This document shows positions 1 to 6,792 of a stretch of DNA of 8,197 nucleotides, piece by piece. The position numbers and the translations under genes are program-made. The notes under the pieces were generated by a model. That model ran no database searches and was not told where the DNA came from. It worked only from the letters and a program-made list of their open reading frames with translations. The stretch is from Acidobacteriota bacterium (GTDB lineage Bacteria > Acidobacteriota > Terriglobia > Terriglobales > Acidobacteriaceae), in contig JAJXXN010000080.1 of NCBI GenBank assembly GCA_021781075.1, positions 1 to 8,197 of the forward strand. The letters are read 5' to 3'. Position 1 is the stretch's first letter, and the number at the start of each line of letters is the position of its first letter.

Positions 1-290
1 CCGACAAGCAGCAGGATGAGAATGCCCCAGACAAGATGGTGGATGTGCCGCCCATGCACCATCACCCAGTTGAAAGGGCCGACGTGGTGCACAATCAACT
101 GCACCAGGAGGCGCACCCCGGCGAAGGTAATGATGAATGCCACTGAGGCGATAAACATGCGCTGGCGCGGTTGGTCAGGGATGGTTGAGCGGATCAGATA
201 GCCGATCCGCGTCAGATGGAGCAGCAACAGCAGCAGCACCACGACCAACGCCGCAAAGCCCAATAATAAGAACGCGCCTGTGCCTAGCAT
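1..290 (-). CDS. Small integral membrane protein, function unknown (3' end outside window)
   Basis: This reading frame of 96 codons starts at ATG 290-288 on the minus strand and runs off the left edge, so the C-terminus is missing. An in-frame TAG lies two codons upstream, which fixes the ATG as the earliest possible ATG start. An AGGA sits almost against the ATG, closer than an ideal ribosome binding site. The protein is very hydrophobic: a first membrane segment at about residues 4-24 (FLLLGFAALVVVLLLLL), a basic loop (about 25-43), a second segment at about 45-65, and a third beginning near residue 83. A histidine-rich stretch, VHGRHIHHLVWGI, lies just before the third segment; several closely spaced His could bind metal or heme, but that is inference. 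I do not recognise the family with confidence. It is divergent from the phosphofructokinase gene, with 288 bases between them. A real gene is likely from the clean hydrophobic pattern; the function is open. Confidence 0.7.
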   Translation of the reverse strand, partial: MLGTGAFLLLGFAALVVVLLLLLLHLTRIGYLIRSTIPDQPRQRMFIASVAFIITFAGVRLLVQLIVHHVGPFNWVMVHGRHIHHLVWGILILLLV

Positions 291-379
291 TTCCTAATGA
301 TTCTAACGCCACGAACCGCGAATCTTTGTGGTCATTGAGCCAACAGTGTTTTTTGCAGGCAGAATTAGAATGGCCGGGC

Positions 380-432
380 TGCTTGAATCAATTGGTGGCA
401 GTGGGAAATACGCCAATGGACTGGCCCAAGCG
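380..432 (+). other. Possible structured element upstream of phosphofructokinase
   Basis: Two nested inverted repeats can be drawn here. The inner one is ATTGGTG (391-397) against CGCCAAT (411-417), seven pairs including one G-U, with a 13-base loop. The outer one is TGCTTG (380-385) against CAAGCG (427-432). The stretch lies in the intergenic region before the two terminator-like hairpins of the phosphofructokinase leader. It could be part of a folded leader RNA or an operator, or it could be chance. It matches no riboswitch class that I recognise. If the promoter at 451-478 is the only one, this element is not transcribed and RNA structure is irrelevant. Confidence 0.2.
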
Positions 433-450
433 CTGTTGCCTATTTCCCTC

Positions 451-478
451 TTTACAATCCCGCGTTACACTATATATG
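451..478 (+). promoter_or_regulatory. Candidate sigma-70-type promoter for phosphofructokinase
   Basis: TTTACA (451-456) matches the -35 consensus at five of six bases. A TATATG at 473-478, within a TATATATGG run, follows at 16 bases and matches the -10 at four of six. Transcription would start near 485, giving a leader of roughly 95 bases before the phosphofructokinase ATG. The first leader hairpin begins at 484, so it would form the very 5' end of this transcript. No experiment supports it; an alternative start further upstream cannot be excluded. Confidence 0.4.
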
Positions 479-483
479 GCTTG

Positions 484-513
484 GTTCGCGGGCGTTGCCC
501 CGCGGACATTTTT
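484..513 (+). terminator. Terminator-like hairpin 1 in the phosphofructokinase leader
   Basis: GTTCGCGGG (484-492) pairs with CCCGCGGAC (499-507), nine pairs including one G-U, around the six-base loop CGTTGC. ATTTTTC follows, with five T at 509-513. This is the shape of an intrinsic terminator read on the plus strand. No plus-strand gene ends upstream of it, so it is either an attenuator or 5' stabilising stem for phosphofructokinase mRNA, or the end of an unseen short transcript. Confidence 0.5.
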
Positions 514-524
514 CTTGTATCGGT

Positions 525-548
525 GGCCTGCAACCACAGGCCGTTTTT
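525..548 (+). terminator. Terminator-like hairpin 2 in the phosphofructokinase leader
   Basis: GGCCTG (525-530) pairs exactly with CAGGCC (537-542) around the loop CAACCA. The stem can be extended outward by G-U pairs, and GTTTTT (543-548) follows at once. It lies 17 bases after hairpin 1 and ends 13 bases before the ribosome binding site. The stem is weaker than that of hairpin 1. Its position suggests control of transcription into phosphofructokinase. Confidence 0.45.
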
Positions 549-561
549 CCAACAAAACAAC

Positions 562-570
562 AAGAGGAGA
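562..570 (+). promoter_or_regulatory. Ribosome binding site of phosphofructokinase
   Basis: AAGAGGAGA is a strong Shine-Dalgarno match, eight bases before ATG 579. It decides the start: the frame stays open back to an ATG at 495, but that ATG lies inside the first terminator-like hairpin and would add 28 residues before the conserved MRVALLTGGGDCPG N-terminus of the family. Confidence 0.85.
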
Positions 571-578
571 ATTACCCA

Positions 579-1613
579 ATGCGAGTAGCTTTGTTGACGG
601 GCGGAGGCGATTGCCCCGGCCTGAATGCGGTCATTTACGCGGCGGTGCGCAAAGGCATCAATCATTATGGTGATGAGTTCATTGGATTTTTGAACGGCTG
701 GAAGGGTGTTCTTGAAAACCAGTGGATGCCGCTTGACCTCAAGGCCATTGACGGCATTCAGCTCAAGGGTGGCACCGTCCTCCACTCATCGCGCACCAAC
801 GTAAAAAAGATTCCCGGCGGCATCGACAAGGTCCGCGATGTGCTCAAGCAAAACAAAGTGGACGCGCTCATTGCCCTGGGCGGCGATGACACCCAGTCCG
901 TCACACTCGCCCTTACCGATGCGGGAATCCCCGGCGTCGGCGTCCCAAAAACAATCGACAACGACATCAACGGCACGGACGCCACCTTCGGCTTTGACAC
1001 CGCCGTCTCCATTGCCACGGAAGCCATTGACCGCCTGCACACCACCGCCGACTCTCACAACCGCGTCATGGTCGTCGAGGTGATGGGGCGCGATGCAGGT
1101 TGGATCGCCTATGCCGCCGGCACCGCAGGCGGCGCGCATGTCACGCTTGTGCCTGAGCGGCCCATTGACATTGACCACGTCTGCAAACTGCTCAAGTACA
1201 ACTATGACAACGGAAAGCATTATGGAATTGTTGTTGTCGCCGAGGGTTGCCACTTGCCGGAGGGGGGCCAGGTGATTGGCTCGGCTGAAGTCGATTCCTT
1301 CGGGCACGCCCGCCTCTCCGGCATTGGAGAGGCCCTTGCCGACTTGATCGAGAAGAAGACCGGTTTTGAAACCCGCTCTGTCAACCTCGGCCATACCCAG
1401 CGGGGCGGTGTTCCATCAGCATTTGACCGCATCCTCGGCCAGCGCTACGGCCTCCACGCCATTGACATGGTGCATGAGCAGAAGTGGGGACGTATTGCGG
1501 TTCTCAAGGGAACTGACATCACCGACATCACCATCAAGGAAGCCATCAGCTGCAATCGCCGCCTTGACCAGCGATTCTTCGACGTTCTCAGCGACCTTGA
1601 ATCGAAGGTCTAG
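579..1613 (+). CDS. pfp: 6-phosphofructokinase, probably pyrophosphate-dependent
   Basis: It phosphorylates fructose 6-phosphate to fructose 1,6-bisphosphate in the cytoplasm, the committing step of glycolysis. The protein has 344 residues, usual for the bacterial PfkA fold. Motifs in order: TGGGDCPGLNA (7-17) of the phosphoryl-donor site, GGDDT (101-105), PKTIDND (123-129) with catalytic Asp127, MGRDAG (169-174), AEG (221-223) and HTQRGG (272-277) for sugar phosphate binding. Asp104 and Lys124 stand where the ATP-dependent E. coli enzyme has Gly. In this family Asp plus Lys at these sites marks PPi use, and Asp104 blocks the adenine-nucleotide phosphate. PPi dependence is therefore inferred from two residues; the PPi reaction is reversible, so the enzyme could also serve gluconeogenesis. 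The sequence resembles the 'mixed-substrate' clade. The start is set by AAGAGGAGA eight bases upstream. The gene stands alone, with two hairpins in its leader and a strong terminator after it. The symbol is tentative; pfkA would apply if ATP is the donor. Confidence 0.95.
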   Translation: MRVALLTGGGDCPGLNAVIYAAVRKGINHYGDEFIGFLNGWKGVLENQWMPLDLKAIDGIQLKGGTVLHSSRTNVKKIPGGIDKVRDVLKQNKVDALIALGGDDTQSVTLALTDAGIPGVGVPKTIDNDINGTDATFGFDTAVSIATEAIDRLHTTADSHNRVMVVEVMGRDAGWIAYAAGTAGGAHVTLVPERPIDIDHVCKLLKYNYDNGKHYGIVVVAEGCHLPEGGQVIGSAEVDSFGHARLSGIGEALADLIEKKTGFETRSVNLGHTQRGGVPSAFDRILGQRYGLHAIDMVHEQKWGRIAVLKGTDITDITIKEAISCNRRLDQRFFDVLSDLESKV

Positions 1614-1638
1614 TTGGGGCAACAGAGTGAAATTCTAA

Positions 1639-1671
1639 CGGGCCGGTCCTCAACGACCGGCCCGCGTTTTT
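1639..1671 (+). terminator. Intrinsic terminator of phosphofructokinase
   Basis: CGGGCCGGTC (1639-1648) pairs perfectly with GACCGGCCCG (1655-1664) around the six-base loop CTCAAC. CG and five T (1667-1671) follow. It lies 25 bases after the phosphofructokinase stop. It separates phosphofructokinase from the SulP gene, so SulP needs its own promoter. Confidence 0.9.
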
Positions 1672-1698
1672 GCACGGCAGCCAGCAAGGGTTTAAAAT
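1670..1698 (+). promoter_or_regulatory. Candidate promoter of the SulP gene, overlapping the terminator tail
   Basis: TTGCAC (1670-1675) and TAAAAT (1693-1698, five of six to the -10 consensus) are separated by exactly 17 bases. The -35 box begins in the last two T of the phosphofructokinase terminator. Transcription would begin near 1705, only about six bases before ATG 1711, which would give a nearly leaderless mRNA. This fits the lack of a Shine-Dalgarno at the normal distance: the only purine-rich stretch, AAGGG (1686-1690), is 20 bases away from the ATG. Confidence 0.45.
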
Positions 1699-1710
1699 GT
1701 TTTCAGTGCA

Positions 1711-3372
1711 ATGAATCTCTCCAATCCAAATCTGCCAAAATCCATTCAGTGCCTCCGCTTTTATTCGCCCCAAAACTTCCTTCATGATCTGGTCGCCGGC
1801 ATCACGGTCGGCTTGGTGGCGCTGCCCTTGGCCATGGCCTTCGGCATCGCTTCCGGGGTTACGCCGCAAGCAGGGCTTTACACCGCCGTTGTCGCAGGTT
1901 TTATTGTCTCGGCTCTCGGTGGTTCGCGCACACAGATAGGCGGGCCCACGGGCGCGTTCGTCGTCATTGTTGCCGGCATTGTGAGCCATTTTGGCTTCAG
2001 CGGCCTGGCACTGGTCACGCTCATGGCCGGCATCATTCTTGTCGGCATGGGCCTCACCGGCCTCGGTTCCGCTGTTCGCTTCATCCCACGCCCGGTAGTC
2101 ATCGGTTTCACCAACGGCATAGCCATCCTGATTGCTTCAACGCAGATCAAAGACTTCTTCGGTCTGCATACGCCCTCTAACCCAAGCGAATTTCTTCACC
2201 GTCTCCAAGTGCTTATCGCCAGCGCCCCGACGGTCAACTGGAGCGCGCTTGGCATAGGCGCCGGTACATTGGCCGCGCTTTTGATTTTGCCACGCATTAC
2301 CACGCGTGTGCCTGCTTCGATTGTTGCACTGGTCGTTTTCACGGTCATCGCCGTAGTTTTTCACCTGCCGGTTGAAACCATCCACAGCCGCTTTGGCGGC
2401 ATTCCGCAGGGCCTCCCGTCCTTTGCGTTGCCAAATTTCCAGACCATCCACATCCTTCCGTTGATTCCCTCAGCCTTCACTGTGGCCATGCTTGCGGCGG
2501 TGGAATCGATGCTTTCAGCCGTGGTTGCCGACTCCATGACCGGAGACCGGCACAATCCGAATGTTGAGCTTGTGGCACAGGGCCTGGCCAACATGGCATC
2601 GCCGGTCTTTGGCGGCATTCCCGCCACCGGGGCCATTGCGCGCACCGCGACCAATATCCGCTCCGGTGGCCGCACCCCCGTCGCAGGCATTATTCATGCC
2701 ATCACGCTGCTGGTGATATTGCTTGTCGCCGCCCCACTGGCCAGCTATATTCCCCTTGCCGCGCTTGCCGCCATCCTCTTTATCGTTGCCTACAACATGG
2801 GCGAATGGCATGAGATTGGCGCAATTGTGCAATTAAGCCGTGCTGACATCGTTGTCTGGCTGGTCACTTTTGCGCTTACCGTGTTTGCCGACCTCACCGT
2901 AGCCGTTGGCATCGGCCTCGCCCTCGCCGCGCTGCTTTACATCTACCGCATCTCCGAGACAACCACCGTTGTGCCGGTCACCGATGAGTACATTCGCGAC
3001 GGCATTCAGCACAATTTGCAGGGGCGCATCATTCCGCCTTACGTTACCTTGCTCCGCATCCATGGCCCGTTCCTCTTTGGCACCACGGAAAAATTGATTG
3101 ATGCCACGGAGAACCTTGATACATTCGAAAAGATTGTGATTATCCGCTTGCGCAACATGACGGCGATTGATGCCACTGGCATTCACGCCATTGAGCACTT
3201 TGCCGAACGCCTGCGCAAATCCGGCCGCACCATGCTGCTTTGCGGCGCCATGCAGCAGCCGTCAAAACTGCTGCGCCAGTCGGCCTTCATCAATCACATC
3301 GGCGAGGAAAACATCATGCCCAACATCCAGGCCGCGCTTGAGCGCGCCGAGGTCATCAACGCCGCGCTTTGA
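1711..3372 (+). CDS. SulP-family anion transporter with C-terminal STAS domain
   Basis: This inner-membrane anion carrier of 553 residues belongs to the SulP/SLC26 family, whose members move sulfate, bicarbonate or C4-dicarboxylates, usually with Na+ or H+. The transporter core spans about residues 20-415. It opens with LVAGITVGLVALPLAMAFGI and includes GSRTQIGGPTGAF (71-83), FIPRPVVIGFTNGIAI (124-139) and the conserved ESMLSAVVADSMTGDRHN stretch (265-282), then GGIPATGAIARTATN (301-315). Many hydrophobic segments fit the 14-helix fold. A cytoplasmic STAS domain covers about 437-550, with the anti-sigma-antagonist-like loop AIDATG (485-490) where phosphorylation or nucleotide binding occurs in relatives. 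The substrate cannot be told from sequence; bicarbonate or sulfate are the usual candidates. The start has no well-placed ribosome binding site but matches the family N-terminus. TGA is followed directly by TAA in frame. The gene is convergent with the DUF1501 gene, 43 bases away. Confidence 0.95.
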   Translation: MNLSNPNLPKSIQCLRFYSPQNFLHDLVAGITVGLVALPLAMAFGIASGVTPQAGLYTAVVAGFIVSALGGSRTQIGGPTGAFVVIVAGIVSHFGFSGLALVTLMAGIILVGMGLTGLGSAVRFIPRPVVIGFTNGIAILIASTQIKDFFGLHTPSNPSEFLHRLQVLIASAPTVNWSALGIGAGTLAALLILPRITTRVPASIVALVVFTVIAVVFHLPVETIHSRFGGIPQGLPSFALPNFQTIHILPLIPSAFTVAMLAAVESMLSAVVADSMTGDRHNPNVELVAQGLANMASPVFGGIPATGAIARTATNIRSGGRTPVAGIIHAITLLVILLVAAPLASYIPLAALAAILFIVAYNMGEWHEIGAIVQLSRADIVVWLVTFALTVFADLTVAVGIGLALAALLYIYRISETTTVVPVTDEYIRDGIQHNLQGRIIPPYVTLLRIHGPFLFGTTEKLIDATENLDTFEKIVIIRLRNMTAIDATGIHAIEHFAERLRKSGRTMLLCGAMQQPSKLLRQSAFINHIGEENIMPNIQAALERAEVINAAL

Positions 3373-3384
3373 TAAACTCACGGG

Positions 3385-3400
3385 ACGCGCCGGGCGTTTT
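3385..3400 (+). terminator. Weak terminator candidate after SulP
   Basis: ACGC (3385-3388) and GCGT (3394-3397) can form a four-pair stem around GCCGG, and the T-run reaches 3400. It sits in the 43-base gap between the two convergent genes, where a terminator is expected. The stem is too short for confidence. I see no better candidate for either strand in this gap. Confidence 0.25.
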
Positions 3401-3415
3401 GCATTCCGCCAACCG

Positions 3416-4660
3416 CTAGACGAGATTTAAAAATTGGTTTCTGTTCAAGCCCGCCCCCGGAAACACCTTCTCCAAATCCGTCGACCGCATCGTCTTCGTC
3501 AGCAACTCGCCCAGCACCGCACGGTAATCCGTCGTAACCGCCAGGTCCCTTTGCTGATACAACTGCTCGTGCTCAAGCCCTGGCCACTTGCCATAGACCC
3601 TTCCGCCCTTTACCTGGCCGCCCAGCACAAACATCACATTGCCGTGGCCGTGGTCGGTTCCGCCTGTGCCGTTCTGTCGCGCTGTCCGGCCAAACTCACT
3701 CATCGTCACCAGGGTAACGTTGGCCGCTTCATCGCCCAAATCGCGCCAGAAGGCGGCAATCGACGCTCCAAAATCCGTCAGCCGGCTGGCCAATTGTCCC
3801 GTCTCTCCGCCTTGGTTGAAGTGCGTGTCCCACCCTTGCACATCGGTGAAGACCGTTTCAACACCGAGGTTTGATTTGATCAATTGCGCGGCCTGCATCA
3901 TGTTGTGGCCGAAGGCGCTTTTGGGGTACTCGACACCGTTTGCGGGCGTGTAGTTGCCCGGGTTTGTTTCACGCATTCTCTGAATGGCGTCAAAGGTTTC
4001 ATCGCCCGCCTTGCGCAGTATCTGGTCGCCGCTTGCCGCATAGATGTTTTCAAAGGCGTTTGAAGCCGATGAGGCTTTGGCGCCGGGTCCACCGACGCTG
4101 AAGCTGTTAAGGTCCTCAATCGCCAGCGCCGGCACAGCTCCCACCAGAGTCTTTGGCAACTGGTTCCCCACGGCCACGGCGCGGAATGGGCTCTCTTGGG
4201 TTGGCGTGAGCGCACCCTCAACCTGCAGGGCACGGTTCAACCAGCCGTCGGGCTGCAAGCTGTTGCCCGGCGTGCCGTTCTCCATGTAATCCTGCGCGTC
4301 AAAGTGGGAGCGCGACGCATTTGGTGAGCCCGCCGCGTGGATCACCGCCAGATGGCCCTGTGCGTACAATTCATGGAATGGGGCCAGTGCCGGGTGCAAT
4401 CCAAAGCTCCCATCCAGGTCAAGCACCTTCTCCGCCCCAATGCCCAGCGTCGGCCGCATTGCGTAATAGTTTTTCTCGCGGAAGGGGACGACGACATTCA
4501 ACCCGTCCACCGCGCCGCGCTGGAAAACCACCACGAGCCGGTTGCCTTTGCTGGTCGCATTGGAAGCCCCCGCCATGGCGGCACGCACCAGAAAATTGGG
4601 AAGCATGGCAGTGCCCACCAGTGAGAGAGCGCCATTGCTTAGAAAAAACCTTCTGTTCAT
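3416..4660 (-). CDS. DUF1501 protein, Tat-exported, alkaline-phosphatase-like fold
   Basis: This protein of 414 residues belongs to the DUF1501 family, which is related to the sulfatase/alkaline phosphatase superfamily; its reaction is not established. The N-terminus MNRRFFLSNGALSLVGTAML is a twin-arginine signal (RRFFL, then a mild hydrophobic stretch), with likely cleavage near AMA at 28-30, so it is probably exported folded to the periplasm. Motifs: RGAVDGLNVVVP (48-59), SRSHFDAQDYME (116-127), GWDTH (276-280), MSEFGRT (320-326) and GGTDHGHGN (333-341). The Asp and His of the last three recall the metal ligands of the superfamily, which is inference. Length is usual. AGGGAGA (4672-4666) lies five bases before the ATG. 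It is the second gene after DUF1800, with a 44-base gap and almost surely the same mRNA. Such pairs are frequent in Planctomycetes, Verrucomicrobia and Proteobacteria. Confidence 0.93.
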   Translation of the reverse strand: MNRRFFLSNGALSLVGTAMLPNFLVRAAMAGASNATSKGNRLVVVFQRGAVDGLNVVVPFREKNYYAMRPTLGIGAEKVLDLDGSFGLHPALAPFHELYAQGHLAVIHAAGSPNASRSHFDAQDYMENGTPGNSLQPDGWLNRALQVEGALTPTQESPFRAVAVGNQLPKTLVGAVPALAIEDLNSFSVGGPGAKASSASNAFENIYAASGDQILRKAGDETFDAIQRMRETNPGNYTPANGVEYPKSAFGHNMMQAAQLIKSNLGVETVFTDVQGWDTHFNQGGETGQLASRLTDFGASIAAFWRDLGDEAANVTLVTMSEFGRTARQNGTGGTDHGHGNVMFVLGGQVKGGRVYGKWPGLEHEQLYQQRDLAVTTDYRAVLGELLTKTMRSTDLEKVFPGAGLNRNQFLNLV

Positions 4661-4704
4661 TTCAATCTCCCTGTAGTTGGTTGGCGGCGTATGGGACTAC
4701 GGAT

Positions 4705-6792
4705 TCATCTGCGTTGAAACTCCGGCGAGCCGAGGATATAACCGGCGAGCATTTCATCCGCGGCTTCCACCTGGTTGGGCGGGAGCTTGACGACCTGCGA
4801 ATAGGCGTCGGCATCCGGTGCGGTTGCGCCGGTGGTTGAATTGGGAGGCGGGGGCAGATGAAGCTGACTCAAAATTGCGTTCCGCGTAGTCGCATTCAAC
4901 CCGCCATTCATGAGCGCATACTCAATCCGCGTCTCTTCCTCCGCGGGCACTATGCTGACCGGGCTCTCCCCATTCCACGCATCCGGCACGATGCTCCAGT
5001 TGCGCGTGCATCCATTTTCGCGGTTCTGCGCAAGGCTCAGGGCAAAGTTCATCCGGTATACCAGGTCGCCCGTGTTCAACCATGCGTCTGATTTCCACGA
5101 GTAGCCGGTTGGAGGCACTGCCCCGTAAAGCGGCATGCCCATATTCCGGATGGCGTTCACCAGCGGCTGCGGGTTTTGCGGCTCAAGCCCGCTGACGCGC
5201 ACTGCGGAAATCACAAATTCCTCCGGCGTTTTCAACTTCGCACGGTAATTTTCCGCACTCCAAAACTCCGGCGAGTGGAACATCGTGCGCAAGACAGTTT
5301 TGATGTCGCCATTTGAGGCAAGAAAACTCTGCGCCATGCGGTCCACCAGCGCCTGTGGCGGATCATCGCTCACAAAGCGCACCGCGAGTTTGCGGCTGAT
5401 GAACTGCGCAGTCGCCGGGCGCGTTGCCAAAAAATGAAGCAGCGCTCGCCCCTCATCCTCTCCCGACTCCTTGTACTTCTCGCCCATCACCGTCTTCGTC
5501 CCCGGTTCATGGCGACGCTCAAAATACCTGAAATCCCCGCCTTGGCCGGGCCTGTCCACGCCCCAGCCAGTAAGAATCCGCGCCACTTCGGTCACGTCGG
5601 CCTGCGTGTAACCGCCATTCACGCCCACCGTGTGCAGCTCCATCAACTCGCGCGCATAATTTTCATTCAGGCCCGCATCGCTGTTTTTCCCCTGGCGTTT
5701 CTGCGCTTCGGCCGCCTCCGAGTGCGGCCCAATGCTTGATGCATTGTCCAGGTAGAGCATCATCGCGGGGCTGTGCGCGGTGGCTTCGAGCAGGTCCTCA
5801 AAGTTGCCCAACGCGCGCGGGCGAATCACATCCCGCTCAAAGCCAACCAGATAATAGGGCATGTTCGGGTTTTTATTGATGAAGATGTTGAAGTGGTTCA
5901 ACCAGAAATCCACCATCACTTGGTTCAATTGGGCATTGGAGTCAATGTCCCGGATGATGCGCTGCCCCACCAATTCCCTGACGACGACCTCATGTGAGTT
6001 GTCGAGCGCCAGCAGCACCTCATGCTGGTCCGGGCTCAAGCCGGCAAGCAATGCCTGCTTCTCCTGTGGGCGCATCGCACGTTCCATGCGGCTCAGGTCC
6101 TCAGGGCTCATGGCGAGCAGCGCTTTTACCCGCTGTTCCGGTTGCAGACCCAACACGCGCAGGATTGCAGCCTCATACCGGGCACGCAAATCCACCTTTT
6201 GCTCTTTCTTGTCGAATTGCTGAGTGGCGAGGGGCGCCTGCCCGTTGTTTGGAATATCGGCGGGGCTGTTTGCCGTCGGCGGCGGCTCTGGCGTCTCCAG
6301 CATACCCATGGCTGGACTGGCATTTTCAGTCTGTTTCTTCTCTTCGGATTTTGCCGCTTCCTGATCTCGGATTATTGCCGCCTGCACCTCGTAAACCTTG
6401 CGCTCCACAACATTCTCGGGCATCGGTGCTTTGGAATTCATCGCTTGGCGCACACGTTGCTGGTCAGGGAAGCGAAGCATCAGGTCCGCAACACTTAAAT
6501 TTGCAATGGAAGGGAAGTCAGCCAACCGCGCATTGAGCGCGCTTTCGTCCAGTTGCTCCGGGTGCAACTGATGTTCAAACCACTGATCCAGTCCCATTTC
6601 TTTTACCGCCTGGAGCTCACCGGGCCGCGGACCAAAGGTTAAGCGTTCAAGCGCAAATTCGATGCGTTGGGCGCCCGCCAATTGCTTCGGCGGCGGCTGA
6701 TAGGGCTTTCTATCGCCGCTGACCGACCATCCACTTTGTGGGAAGACTGCGATCAAGCAGCACAATACCCCGCTTAAAATTTTTCGCTGCAT
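4705..6792 (-). CDS. DUF1800 protein, secreted, function unknown
   Basis: This protein of 695 residues belongs to the DUF1800 family. MQRKILSGVLCCLIAVFPQSG is a Sec-type signal with likely cleavage near residues 23-26. The family core follows: RIEFALERLTFGPRPGELQAV (43-63), then DFWLNHFNIFINK (295-307), NFEDLLEATAHSPAMMLYLDN (330-350), LNENYARELMELHTVGVNGGYTQADVTEVARILTGW (375-410), FISRKLAVRFVSD (464-476) and LRTMFHSPEFW (501-511). Residues about 140-265 form a charged, Pro/Gln-rich insert that splits the N-terminal part. The start at 6792 is chosen because the signal peptide begins there and GGAG (6804-6801) lies eight bases upstream. The frame remains open to 7029, but those 79 residues look non-coding. 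The reaction is unknown; co-occurrence with DUF1501 suggests a joint envelope role. It is the first gene of the unit. Confidence 0.93.
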   Translation of the reverse strand: MQRKILSGVLCCLIAVFPQSGWSVSGDRKPYQPPPKQLAGAQRIEFALERLTFGPRPGELQAVKEMGLDQWFEHQLHPEQLDESALNARLADFPSIANLSVADLMLRFPDQQRVRQAMNSKAPMPENVVERKVYEVQAAIIRDQEAAKSEEKKQTENASPAMGMLETPEPPPTANSPADIPNNGQAPLATQQFDKKEQKVDLRARYEAAILRVLGLQPEQRVKALLAMSPEDLSRMERAMRPQEKQALLAGLSPDQHEVLLALDNSHEVVVRELVGQRIIRDIDSNAQLNQVMVDFWLNHFNIFINKNPNMPYYLVGFERDVIRPRALGNFEDLLEATAHSPAMMLYLDNASSIGPHSEAAEAQKRQGKNSDAGLNENYARELMELHTVGVNGGYTQADVTEVARILTGWGVDRPGQGGDFRYFERRHEPGTKTVMGEKYKESGEDEGRALLHFLATRPATAQFISRKLAVRFVSDDPPQALVDRMAQSFLASNGDIKTVLRTMFHSPEFWSAENYRAKLKTPEEFVISAVRVSGLEPQNPQPLVNAIRNMGMPLYGAVPPTGYSWKSDAWLNTGDLVYRMNFALSLAQNRENGCTRNWSIVPDAWNGESPVSIVPAEEETRIEYALMNGGLNATTRNAILSQLHLPPPPNSTTGATAPDADAYSQVVKLPPNQVEAADEMLAGYILGSPEFQRR

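Noticed and set aside
495..578. Longer phosphofructokinase start at ATG 495
   Set aside because: The 28 extra residues are unlike the family, the ATG lies in a hairpin loop, and a strong ribosome binding site precedes ATG 579.
786..1394. 202-codon open frame antisense to phosphofructokinase
   Set aside because: It lies wholly inside a clear gene and has no domain-like pattern; such frames are common opposite GC-rich codons.
5994..6536. 180-codon plus-strand frame opposite DUF1800, and a similar one at 4321-4839
   Set aside because: Both are antisense shadows of conserved coding sequence, with no ribosome binding site and atypical composition.
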